Source: Allobosea sp039673065 (GTDB lineage Bacteria > Pseudomonadota > Alphaproteobacteria > Rhizobiales > Beijerinckiaceae). From it: a stretch of 64,000 nt of DNA. The position numbers and the translations under genes were made by a program. The notes under the pieces were generated by a model. It did not search any database. It saw only the letters and a list, made by a program, of their open reading frames with translations, and had not been told where the DNA came from. Below are positions 55,140 through 62,848 of this stretch, piece after piece (the stretch's first letter is position 1; every line of letters starts with the position of its first letter). Where the stretch lies: NCBI RefSeq assembly GCF_039673065.1, contig NZ_JBDJKW010000007.1:62001-126000 (forward strand), in the 5' to 3' direction.

Positions 55140-55192
55140 CCGAAATTTTACTGGGGCCAGGCTGTCGCGCCTCGCCCGGCCTGTTCATGCCG

Positions 55193-55732
55193 TCAGACGA
55201 AGCCGCCGGGGCGGACCGAAGGCGCGGTCTCGTCGAAACGTTCCCAGCCGTCGCGGCGATATTCGGCGATGCGGGCTTCGCGATCGATCGGGGCGGCGCC
55301 GTCGAGGATGGCCTCGACCGTCGCCGCATTGGTCTCCGAGGTCCTGACCGAAACCACGCTGCCGCCGCGCCGGACGGTCTCGGCATAGTAATGGGCCTCG
55401 TCCTCCTTGACGCCGGCGCCGGTGAAGGAGCCGATCAGGCCGCCTGCGGCGGCGCCGGCCACCGCGCCGGCCGCAGTCGAAGCAAGCCAGCCCGCCGCCA
55501 CCACCGGACCGATGCCGGGAATGGCCATGATGCCTAGGCCGGCCAGCAGGCCAGCCGCGCCGCCGATACCGGCGCCGATGCCGGCGCCTTCACCGGCATT
55601 GCTCTCCTCGGCGCGCTCGTCGCGGCCGACGACGCTGATGTCGGCGGAGGGGATGCCCGCCTGCTCGAGCCGCTCGACGACGGCGGCGGCCTGGGAATAG
55701 TTGTCGTATGAACGCGTGACGGTGCGGGTCAT
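55193..55732 (-). CDS. General stress protein (YflT/GsiB-like, Gly-rich)
   Basis: A 179-residue protein annotated in relatives as general stress protein. It begins MTRTVTRSYDNYSQAAAVVE, has DISVVGRDER near residue 33, a long Gly/Ala-rich hydrophobic centre (about 48-105) that could lie in a membrane, and YYAETVRRGGSVVSVRTS near 115. It lies convergent with ligD and upstream of a short secreted protein gene; both are likely stress-linked. Confidence 0.8.
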   Translation of the reverse strand: MTRTVTRSYDNYSQAAAVVERLEQAGIPSADISVVGRDERAEESNAGEGAGIGAGIGGAAGLLAGLGIMAIPGIGPVVAAGWLASTAAGAVAGAAAGGLIGSFTGAGVKEDEAHYYAETVRRGGSVVSVRTSETNAATVEAILDGAAPIDREARIAEYRRDGWERFDETAPSVRPGGFV

Positions 55733-55767
55733 GGGAAACTCCTGCGAATGGGGAAGGGCGCTGACGA

Positions 55768-56067
55768 TCAGTTGCGGGTGATGTTGCCGCGATAATCGAT
55801 CGAGACGTTGACCTGGGCGCCGCTATGGGTGGCGGTGCCGCGCCAGACGCCATTGTCGTCCTTCTTCAGCGCGCCGACATTGGCGTAGCCATTGGCCTCG
55901 AGACGGCTCTTGGCCTGGCCCTCGGTGAAACTGTTGGCGCCCGGCAGCGGGGCGTTCTTGTCGGCGTCCGCCTTCGGCGCCGGCATCGGCGAGGTCGTCG
56001 CGGTCTGGGCGCCGGCGCTGAGCGCGGTGGCGCAGACGAAAGCGGCGGCGAGCATGACTGTCTTCAT
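55768..56067 (-). CDS. Small secreted protein with PepSY-like fold
   Basis: A 99-residue protein with a signal peptide (residues 1-20, ending AGA) and a Pro/Ala linker. The C-terminal part (SFTEGQAKSRLEANGYANV, VWRGTATHSGAQVNVSIDYRG) matches the small periplasmic PepSY-like proteins common in rhizobia. No known partner. The gene is 35 bp upstream of the general stress protein on the same strand, so co-transcription is possible. Confidence 0.75.
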   Translation of the reverse strand: MKTVMLAAAFVCATALSAGAQTATTSPMPAPKADADKNAPLPGANSFTEGQAKSRLEANGYANVGALKKDDNGVWRGTATHSGAQVNVSIDYRGNITRN

Positions 56068-56241
56068 CGAAGCGTCTCCTGATTGAAAAGCCGTATCTGG
56101 CTATCCAAACAGCAGCACCTGCCAGTTGGTTCCTGATTCGCCGCGGATTTGCTCAGGGCATGTGCATGGCAGCGGCGGCTCCGCGCATCGGCGGGCCGCT
56201 CGTCTTCGGCAGGCCCGCGCGGCTATGGCGGCAGTCCGGGC

Positions 56242-57549
56242 TCAGCCTCGCCCGGTCTCCTCGGTCCCGTCCGCGGCCGGTGCGGCGGGGCGCGGCTGGC
56301 CGGTGATCAGCCGGGCCGGGCGCTGGTCGCGGGCATGGATCCAGAGCCAGCTCAGCGCCACGCTCAGGCGGTTACGCACGCCGATCAGGAAGTAGACATG
56401 AGCGAGGCCCCAGAGCCACCAGGCCAGCCAGCCGCGCAGCCTGATCTTGCCGAAATCGATCACCGCCGCGCGCTTGCCGATGGTGGCGAGGCTGCCGCGA
56501 TCGCCATAGCTGAAGCGGGCCGGCGCGGTGTGCCCCGCCAGCCGTGCCGCCACGACCCTGGCGGCGAAGGCGCCCTGCTGCTTGGCGGCGGGTGCGATGC
56601 CGGGCACCGCCTTGCCGCGTGCGTCGCGCACCGCGGCTGTGTCGCCGAGCACGAAGATCTCGGGATGGCCGGGCACGGTGAGGTCGGGCTCGACCACGAC
56701 GCGACCGGCGCGGTCGGTCGGCACGCCGAGCCATTCGCCTGCCGGCGAGGCCTCGACCCCCGCCGCCCAGACCAGGGTATGCGCCCTGATGCGCTCCTCG
56801 CCGAGCCGCACCCCTTCCGCATCGCAGAGCGTCACCGCCTCGCCGAGCCGTACCGCCACGCCGCGGCGCTCCAGCGCCGCGCGGGCATAGGCGGAGAGGC
56901 CGGTCTCGAAGCTCGGCAGCAGGCGTTCTCCGGCCTCGACCAGTACGATGCGTGCCTGCGCCGGGTCGATGAGGCGGAACTCGCCCTGCAGGGTGGCATG
57001 GGCCAGTTCGGCGATGGCGCCGGCCATCTCGACGCCCGTGGGGCCGCCGCCGACGACCACGAAGGTCATCCAGGCGGCACGCTCGGCCGGGTCGGACTCG
57101 CATTCGGCGCGCTCGAAGGCCGAGAGGATGCGCTGGCGCACGGCGGTGGCGTCCTCGACCGTCTTCAGCCCCGTGGCGAAGGGTTCCCAGTCGTCATGGC
57201 CGAAATAGGAGTGGCGCGCCCCGGTCGCGAGCACGAGCGTGTCGTAGGGGATCTCCCCGCCGTCGGCGAGGCGCACGACGCGGCGCGCCGTCTCTACGCC
57301 GGTCACGCTGCCGAGCAGCGTGCGCACGTCCCGGCGCTTGCGCAGCACGTGCCGGATCGGCCAGGCGATGTCGGACGGCGTGAGCGAGGCGGTCGCGACC
57401 TGATAGAGCAGCGGCTGGAAGAGATGGTGGTTGCGCTGGTCGATCAGCGTGATCTCGGCCGCGCCGGCCTTCAGCGTGCCGACGAAGGTGAGACCGGCGA
57501 AGCCGCCGCCGACCACCACGATGCGCTGCTTGGAAGATCGCTCGTCCAT
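56242..57549 (-). CDS. ndh: Type II NADH dehydrogenase (NAD(P)/FAD-dependent oxidoreductase)
   Basis: A 435-residue flavoprotein that passes electrons from NADH to quinone at the inner membrane without pumping protons. Both Rossmann motifs are visible: VVVGGGFAGLTFV near residue 10 and FVVVGGGPTGVEMAG near 163. VFVLGDTA-type FAD motif (IFVLGDTAAVRD) is near 295. The C-terminus has a hydrophobic segment (about 375-400) for membrane contact. It is monocistronic as far as can be seen. Confidence 0.9.
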   Translation of the reverse strand: MDERSSKQRIVVVGGGFAGLTFVGTLKAGAAEITLIDQRNHHLFQPLLYQVATASLTPSDIAWPIRHVLRKRRDVRTLLGSVTGVETARRVVRLADGGEIPYDTLVLATGARHSYFGHDDWEPFATGLKTVEDATAVRQRILSAFERAECESDPAERAAWMTFVVVGGGPTGVEMAGAIAELAHATLQGEFRLIDPAQARIVLVEAGERLLPSFETGLSAYARAALERRGVAVRLGEAVTLCDAEGVRLGEERIRAHTLVWAAGVEASPAGEWLGVPTDRAGRVVVEPDLTVPGHPEIFVLGDTAAVRDARGKAVPGIAPAAKQQGAFAARVVAARLAGHTAPARFSYGDRGSLATIGKRAAVIDFGKIRLRGWLAWWLWGLAHVYFLIGVRNRLSVALSWLWIHARDQRPARLITGQPRPAAPAADGTEETGRG

Positions 57550-57975
57550 GGCCTCCTCGTCCTGCGGCGGTCACGACTCCGGCCGGCACGCCGTTTCGGG
57601 ATCGAGCGCGCCGCTCCCCATTCAACGACCATCGCCGCCACAAGCCAAGCCCGGCCGGCAACGCAGTGCAGGGCCAGGCAGATCACGGACGGCGGAAGGG
57701 TGAGGAGAGGCGTAGAGCCCGCAGGCTCCGCAACCCCGGCGAACGCAATCCCGCTGGATACTTGTCCTGCGGAGCGCTACCGGGCTGGCGCACGGAGTTG
57801 GAAGCGAAAGCGGGCGAACCGCAGCGAACCGACAAGCCGGGGAGGCCCGGTTCTCTATGTGGAAAAGGTGCTTATAGATCGAACCCCGCGGGGAGCTGGC
57901 GGGCCACGCCCGACGAAGATGAGCACTATTTCTACGCTATAGCCCTCTAACGCCGCATGGGGGAAGTTGGCGCGG
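57550..57975. other. 426-bp gap with no convincing gene; left repeat-boundary inside
   Basis: No domain or credible gene is seen in the 426 bp between the NADH dehydrogenase gene and the MarR gene. An open frame 57666-57950 (94 codons) is Arg/Gly-rich and ends inside the direct repeat; I do not trust it. The stretch contains several short G+C-rich hairpins (around 57690-57850) of unknown role. Confidence 0.5.
57897..57955 (+). repeat. Direct repeat, left copy (59 bp)
   Basis: This 59-bp stretch matches 62724-62782 at 55 of 59 positions in the same orientation. The core GAGCACTAT ... CTACGCTATAGCCCTCTAA is shared. The repeats bracket about 4.8 kb of lower-GC genes, as att-like or recombination repeats would. 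Confidence 0.9.
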
Positions 57976-58425
57976 CTATGCAAGCGCCTCCGCAACCCTC
58001 GTGAGCATCTCGATGGCATCTGGAGTCGAAGCCTCACGTGCCAGCCGTTCCGAATTCTGAGCGGCCAGGTGAGCTTGCGCCAGTGACGCCCGCCCTTCCT
58101 CCGTCAACTCGGTTCGTTGAATGCGTCCATGCTCCGCATCCGGGCTGCGCTCGATCAAACCTAACTGTTCGAGCTTCACCAGCATGGCCTGCATGGTCTG
58201 CGGGGTCACAAACGCCCGACGCGCCAGCCTTGCGTTCGAGGCGCCTGGTTCGGCTTCGAGGCTCACCAACACGTTATATTGTGGCGCGTTCAGTCCGATC
58301 TCCTTCAACTGCCGGTCCATATGCAGGCGCATCGCCTGCTGCGCGCGCTTCAGCGCATAGCCGAGCGTTTCATGCGGCAAGAAGGGTTGGTCTACGGGGA
58401 TCGATGTCGTCTTGGGACTTGTCAT
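57976..58425 (-). CDS. MarR family transcriptional regulator
   Basis: A 149-residue winged-helix regulator: helical start, then LNAPQYNVLVSLEAEPG, SNARLARRAFVTPQTMQAMLVKLEQLGLI and RTELTEEGRASL. It is divergent from the VOC-EVE gene pair and the 65-bp gap holds a perfect dyad with two more half-sites, one over its own start codon, so it probably represses both itself and those genes in response to a small molecule. GC is lower than in the preceding 57 kb. Confidence 0.88.
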   Translation of the reverse strand: MTSPKTTSIPVDQPFLPHETLGYALKRAQQAMRLHMDRQLKEIGLNAPQYNVLVSLEAEPGASNARLARRAFVTPQTMQAMLVKLEQLGLIERSPDAEHGRIQRTELTEEGRASLAQAHLAAQNSERLAREASTPDAIEMLTRVAEALA

Positions 58426-58442
58426 ATCAGGAGGCTTACATT

Positions 58443-58460
58443 ATATCAGTCGCCTGATAT
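58443..58460. promoter_or_regulatory. Perfect dyad between MarR and VOC genes, candidate MarR operator
   Basis: ATATCAG (58443-58449) and CTGATAT (58454-58460) flank TCGC. A third copy of ATATCAG is at 58424-58430 over the marR start codon. Repeated half-sites between divergent genes are usual for MarR autoregulation. Confidence 0.65.
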
Positions 58461-58490
58461 TAGCCTCTTCCCTCTGAAAGGACAACCAGA

Positions 58491-58865
58491 ATGCCGCGCC
58501 TCATCGGACCTGACTTCATCGGTATCCAGGTTGCCGACCTCGATGCAGCTCGCACGTTCTATACGGAGGTCGTCGGATTGACGGCGGCTCCGAAAGGACC
58601 GCCCGGAGCCGTGGTTTTCGACACGAAGCCGATCCCCTTTGCTGTGCGCACACCGGTGGTCGATCTCGATACCGTCGACATACTCGGCCATGGTATTGCT
58701 ATCTGGTTCGGCTGCGATGATGCCGACGCCTTGCACGATCACCTCGCTTCACGTGCCGTGCCGATCGCCTTCGCGCCGAAAGACGGGCCGTTCGGGCGTT
58801 ATTTCGCCTTCCAGGATCCGTTTGGCTACACGATCACGGCACATACCATGCAAGAGACGGCCTGA
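58491..58865 (+). CDS. VOC (glyoxalase/dioxygenase) family protein
   Basis: A 124-residue vicinal-oxygen-chelate fold protein: IGIQVADLDAARTFYTEVVGL at the start, and a second half with PKDGPFGRYFAFQDPFGYTI near 95. Metal ligands are not obvious at all positions. It may be a detoxification or resistance protein rather than a true lyase. An AAAGGA site precedes it, and the next gene follows 3 bp after its stop. Confidence 0.82.
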   Translation: MPRLIGPDFIGIQVADLDAARTFYTEVVGLTAAPKGPPGAVVFDTKPIPFAVRTPVVDLDTVDILGHGIAIWFGCDDADALHDHLASRAVPIAFAPKDGPFGRYFAFQDPFGYTITAHTMQETA

Positions 58866-58868
58866 GCC

Positions 58869-59300
58869 GTGGCATTCTGGATGGGTGTCGCATCGGCAGA
58901 ACACGCCCGCGGCGGACGCGACGGCGGCTTTGCACAGCTCGGGCACGGCAAGCATATTGCGGTGAAGTCTCTCAGGAAGGGCGACTGGATCGTTTACTAC
59001 TCCCCGCGCGAAGGCATGGGGGAAGGTGAAACGGTGCAGGCGTTCACGACCATCGGGCAAGTGACGTCAGATGCGCCCTACCGGGCCGAGCAGGCGATGG
59101 ACTTCAATCCGTACCGTGTCGATGTGGATTACCTGACGGACGCCAAGGCCGCTCCGATCAAGCCGCTTCTGGACAGGCTCCGACTGACCCGCGATCAGGG
59201 CGTCCACTGGGGGATGGTGATGCGCGGGCCAAAGCGCAGGCTGAACGAAGAAGACATGCGACTGATCGCGGAAGCGATGGGTGTTCTGGCGGAATTCTAG
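58869..59300 (+). CDS. EVE domain-containing protein (UPF0310)
   Basis: A 143-residue EVE/PUA-like protein starting with GTG: MAFWMGVASAEHARGG, then LRKGDWIVYYSPREGMG, TTIGQVTSD, and FNPYRVDVDYL, VHWGMVMRGPKRRLNEEDM. EVE domains bind modified bases in DNA or RNA and often occur near defence or restriction genes; what this one binds is unknown. It is co-transcribed with the VOC gene under the MarR-type dyad. Confidence 0.85.
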   Translation: MAFWMGVASAEHARGGRDGGFAQLGHGKHIAVKSLRKGDWIVYYSPREGMGEGETVQAFTTIGQVTSDAPYRAEQAMDFNPYRVDVDYLTDAKAAPIKPLLDRLRLTRDQGVHWGMVMRGPKRRLNEEDMRLIAEAMGVLAEF

Positions 59301-59433
59301 AATTCGCGAAACTGATATCATGCCAGTATGGGGCGGATGCTGGCGATATCTAACGTGGGCTTTGTCCCCGCATGGCCGACACGCTTATGCGTCGCAAACC
59401 GCGTGGCCCTAATGGTCGGCTTATGAACCGGCC

Positions 59434-60060
59434 TCAGCCATAAAGCTCATTCCGCATTCTATGATCGTATTGCGCGTCGATCGCATCCGCGACGGCCGAA
59501 TCCTGCTTGGTCATAGCGGCTACCATTTGACCAGGCGTGGGAAGGCTCTTGCGATCCAACCGGGATGCCGGGTCCCACAGGCGCCCTCGGTTCACCGCCT
59601 TTCCGCAGTGGAACAAGACCTCGTCCACCGTCACGACAATGGCCGTCTTTGGGATCTTCGCCCCTTCCGCCAGCGCTGCACAATGTGTCGGATCGTCCAC
59701 GATGTGACCGCGCCCGTTGATGCGCATGAACAGATCCAGGCCCGGGAACAGGAACAGCATGCCCAGGCGGTCATCGAACGTAAGGTTGCGCATCGACTCG
59801 ATCCGGTTGTTCCCGGGCCAGTCGGCGAACGTCACCGTCTTGTTATCAAGCGCACGCACGAAGCCGGGCGGGCCGCCGCGAGGCGACGCATCAAGTCCAG
59901 CGCTCGCCCCTGTCGCCAAGCAGAAGAACGTTGCTTTCGCCAGATATTCGACATGAAACGAGTTCAGCTCTGGCGTCACCGCCTTCTGAATGTGCTCGGA
60001 GGGCGGCGCGTAAAGCCGTTCGAGATCATGCTCGGCGAGGTACAGATCGGGCGGGGTCAT
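59434..60060 (-). CDS. PPOX-class FMN-dependent flavoprotein
   Basis: A 208-residue pyridoxamine-phosphate-oxidase-like flavin protein: YLAKATFFCLATGASAGLDASPRGGPPGFVR (adjacent pieces) near residue 40, NNRIESMRNLTFDDRLGMLFLFPG near 85, and a C-terminal KAVNRGRLWDP stretch, as in MSMEG_1061-type proteins. ATG 60060 is chosen; the frame is open to 60225 without a domain. It is divergent from an AraC regulator 81 bp away. The 133-bp gap after the EVE gene holds nothing clear. Substrate unknown. Confidence 0.82.
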   Translation of the reverse strand: MTPPDLYLAEHDLERLYAPPSEHIQKAVTPELNSFHVEYLAKATFFCLATGASAGLDASPRGGPPGFVRALDNKTVTFADWPGNNRIESMRNLTFDDRLGMLFLFPGLDLFMRINGRGHIVDDPTHCAALAEGAKIPKTAIVVTVDEVLFHCGKAVNRGRLWDPASRLDRKSLPTPGQMVAAMTKQDSAVADAIDAQYDHRMRNELYG

Positions 60061-60141
60061 CGGCGTTCTCCTGATCTTCGTATAGCTGTTCAGGAAAGGC
60101 TGAGCTAAGCTATCGGAGCCAATCAGTATCGAGTTGCCGCC

Positions 60142-60915
60142 ATGATTGAGGAAAAGTTCGCCCTTGCTGCTAGTGACGCTCGCGACCCACTGATAATCGC
60201 CTTCTACGAAGCACAGGCAGAGCATCGCGAACTAGGCACTCATAGTCATGCGCGCGGACAGCTATCCGGACTGCGCCACGGGCTGCTGACCATTGGAACC
60301 GATGCGGGAGCCTGGATCGTTCCTGCCGATCATGCGGTTTGGCTTCCGCCGCATCAGCGGCACTATGGATGGACCCATGGTGCCGTCGAGGGCTGGAGTT
60401 GCTATATTTCGGAAGCGGCATGCGCCACGCTGCCTGACCGCCCTTGCACGATCAGGACGTCGGGCTTGCTGCGCGAAGCCGTCATGCGGGCGTCTAGCTG
60501 GCAGGGGGATGACCTCACTCCGGAGCAGTGGCGCCTTGCACAGGTCATTCTGGACGAGCTGCGGGCCGCTCCGGTCGAACCCTTTGGATCGCCAATGCCC
60601 CGCGATCCACGCCTCGTCCTCATCGCGCGCGCCTTGCTCGACGATCCGAGTGACGGACGCAACATCCAGGAATGGGCGCTGTGGGCAGGTATCCCAGAAC
60701 GGACGCTGAGCCGTCGTTTTGTCATCGAGACGGGCTTCACTTACACGGCTTGGCGCCAGCGCGCCTGCCTGATGCGGGCGCTTGAGATGCTTGCCGAGGG
60801 GCGCGCCGTCACCACCGTGGCGCTGGACATGGGCTATGATAGCGTCAGTGCCTTCATCGCATTCTTCAAACGCTCGTTGGGCGTTACACCATCGGCCTAC
60901 TTTAGACGCACCTGA
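60142..60915 (+). CDS. AraC family regulator with cupin-type sensor
   Basis: A 257-residue regulator. The N-terminal cupin-like domain has THSHARGQLSGLRHGLLTIG near residue 33 and VWLPPHQRHYGW near 65. The C-terminal HTH pair has NIQEWALWAGIPERTLSRRF and VALDMGYDSVSAFIAFFKRSLGVTPS. It is divergent from the PPOX gene, which it may control, and lies upstream of the TetX-like gene. Confidence 0.87.
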   Translation: MIEEKFALAASDARDPLIIAFYEAQAEHRELGTHSHARGQLSGLRHGLLTIGTDAGAWIVPADHAVWLPPHQRHYGWTHGAVEGWSCYISEAACATLPDRPCTIRTSGLLREAVMRASSWQGDDLTPEQWRLAQVILDELRAAPVEPFGSPMPRDPRLVLIARALLDDPSDGRNIQEWALWAGIPERTLSRRFVIETGFTYTAWRQRACLMRALEMLAEGRAVTTVALDMGYDSVSAFIAFFKRSLGVTPSAYFRRT

Positions 60916-61384
60916 GAGGCGATTTATTCAAGCTACGCCAAGCCTAACTTGGTTCTCGCCGCCGCGCGAGGCAATCGGACGGAATTAAATTGCCATTCTG
61001 CATTGCGCTTTCATTTCGGTCATCTTGTCGGCTCGCGAACGATCCCGAAAGCCGTCGCTCATTCAGGGACGTCGAACGACACAACTGATGGATTACCGAC
61101 CGCTAGGTTTTGGGAATGAGGAGGCGATAGCCGCCGTTTTCTGGGTGAACCGCTTTTTCCGATTGGGACGGTATTTTGGGAAAGGTGCGGGGAGGAGGTG
61201 CGATCTCATCCTTGTTGAACCCGACAGTTTCCTGTATCTGTCGAGCGTCGCGAAAAACGTCGGCCTGCGCCCAGCGTCCATGCTCCGCAAGCTGTCGCAT
61301 ACACGTCGATCACGTACCCGTGACCGCCCAGCGTCTCCGAACAACCGCCAGCATCGAAGGATGCCGCGACATTGGAGCGCGCAC
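60916..61384. other. 469-bp gap with no convincing gene
   Basis: No recognisable gene is seen between the AraC and monooxygenase genes. The monooxygenase frame stays open back to 61025, but those 120 codons show no domain and an odd composition. A short dyad CCAAG-N5-CTTGG is at 60938-60952. The stretch could be leftover DNA of an earlier rearrangement or a long leader. Confidence 0.5.
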
Positions 61385-62524
61385 ATGCGAAATACCATTG
61401 CCATCATCGGCGCCGGCCTTGGCGGCCTGACGCTTGCCCGCACCCTGCACCGACACGGGATCGAAGCGACGATCTACGAAGCCGAGCCGTCACCGACCGC
61501 CAGGAAGCAGGGAGGCCTGCTCGACATACACGAGCATAACGGTCAACGCGCGCTCAAGGCGGCCGGTCTGTATGATGCATTCCTGCGGCTTGTTCGGCCA
61601 GGCGAAGATGCAAAACGCGTCGTGAACAAGGATGGGATCGTCCTGCTGGATCAGGCAGGGGATCGTTCGCCCCGGCGGCCGGAGGTCGATCGGGGCGAAC
61701 TTCGCGCCATGCTGATCGGCTCGCTTCCGGACACCGCTATCTGCTGGGATCACAAGGTCACGGACCTGGCGCAGACCGGAGACGGCCGGCACGAGGTCGG
61801 CTTCGCCAACGGAACCCGGGCGACAGCTGATCTGCTCGTCGGCGCTGACGGCGCCTGGTCCAAGGTCCGCCCACTGCTTTCCGATTCCAGGCCGGTCTAT
61901 TCCGGCACCTGCTTCATCGAGATAGCGTTTGCCGCCCGCGACGCGCGCTATGCGGAAAGCGTGGCGGCGATCGGAGTCGGCACCCTCATGGCAGCGGCGC
62001 CGGGCAAAGGTATAATCGCACACCGTAATGCCGATGGCAGCGTCGCGGGATATGTCGCGTTGAACGAGCGGGAGGAGTGGATCAGGTCTATTGATTTCAG
62101 CAACGCTCGCGCCGGATTGGACTTCATCGCCCAGCAGTTCGCAGGCTGGGCGCCGCACCTTATCAGCTTCATCACCGGCAGCGTTACCGATCCCACGATC
62201 CGTCCGATCTATGCGCTGCCGGTCGGGCATGAGTGGCAGCGGAAGACCGGCCTGACCCTTGTCGGCGACGCGGCACACCTTATGTCCCCGTTCGCGGGTG
62301 AGGGCGCCAACCTCGCCATGTACGACGGCGCGCAACTCGCTCAGGCGATCATCGACACCCCCGATGACATTGAAGCGGCCTTATCCAGGTATGAGGAGGC
62401 CTTGTTCCCGCGAAGCCGTGAAGTCGCGGCCCTGTCGGCGCGGAATCTGAGGCTGTTCTTCGGTAACACTGCCCCGGGCAGCGTGGTCGATCTGTTCAGC
62501 AGCTTTGCGGCAACTGACGCATGA
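61385..62524 (+). CDS. TetX-like FAD-dependent monooxygenase
   Basis: A 379-residue flavin monooxygenase. The FAD loop IIGAGLGGLTLA is at the start, GGLLDIHEHNGQRALKAAG near 45, PEVDRGELRAMLIGSLPD near 100 and GDAAHLMSPFAGEGANLAM near 294. The order and spacing, especially GG-LD and PE-x-x-R, parallel TetX, which oxidises tetracyclines, but family members act on many aromatic compounds and the tetracycline-contact residues were not checked. ATG 61385 is chosen because the fold begins there. Confidence 0.82.
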   Translation: MRNTIAIIGAGLGGLTLARTLHRHGIEATIYEAEPSPTARKQGGLLDIHEHNGQRALKAAGLYDAFLRLVRPGEDAKRVVNKDGIVLLDQAGDRSPRRPEVDRGELRAMLIGSLPDTAICWDHKVTDLAQTGDGRHEVGFANGTRATADLLVGADGAWSKVRPLLSDSRPVYSGTCFIEIAFAARDARYAESVAAIGVGTLMAAAPGKGIIAHRNADGSVAGYVALNEREEWIRSIDFSNARAGLDFIAQQFAGWAPHLISFITGSVTDPTIRPIYALPVGHEWQRKTGLTLVGDAAHLMSPFAGEGANLAMYDGAQLAQAIIDTPDDIEAALSRYEEALFPRSREVAALSARNLRLFFGNTAPGSVVDLFSSFAATDA

Positions 62525-62723
62525 CAGCAGCCTTACCCCACCCAACCACGTCCATTCCGATACCCGAAAACGAACATGCGTCGGGACGGCAGGCGCTGGG
62601 CACCTCGCCGTCTTGGAGAGGGCGGAGGCAGGACGTCGTATTCGATAGCCGCGCTGGAAGCCCATGCGGCAATCGACGGCGTTTGCGTATCCATAGCGCG
62701 AGATAGCGTAAAATCGGCGGGAA

Positions 62724-62782
62724 TGGCGGGCCGCGCCCGACGATGATGAGCACTATGTCTACGCTATAGCCCTCTAATGCCG
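62724..62782 (+). repeat. Direct repeat, right copy (59 bp)
   Basis: This is the partner of 57897-57955 (55/59 identical, same orientation). It lies in the 324-bp gap (62525-62848) between the TetX-like gene and the HD gene, which otherwise shows no gene. Similarity does not extend beyond the 59 bp on either side. Confidence 0.9.
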
Positions 62783-62848
62783 TATTCATCCGATAAAGTG
62801 GCGGAGGTGGCATTCATGCCCATACTAGCGGACTGAAAGACCAGCCTG

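Noticed and set aside
51373..55386. 1337-codon open frame on the minus strand opposite ku-ligD
   Set aside because: It is antisense to Ku and LigD, which have complete conserved domains; long antisense frames are expected at this GC content, and the translation has the His/Arg/Asp-rich look of a shadow.
57666..57950. 94-codon open frame ending in the left direct repeat
   Set aside because: Low-complexity Arg/Gly-rich translation; no domain, and its end is shared only through the repeat.
61025..61384. N-terminal extension of the TetX-like protein by 120 residues
   Set aside because: The FAD Rossmann motif lies directly after ATG 61385, as in other family members; the extension has no recognisable fold.
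61385..62524. Naming the gene tetX
   Set aside because: Motif similarity alone does not show tetracycline activity; the substrate-contact residues could not be checked by alignment here.
57897..62782. An intact integrative element or insertion sequence
   Set aside because: No integrase, transposase or terminal inverted repeat was found; only direct repeats and a composition change are visible.
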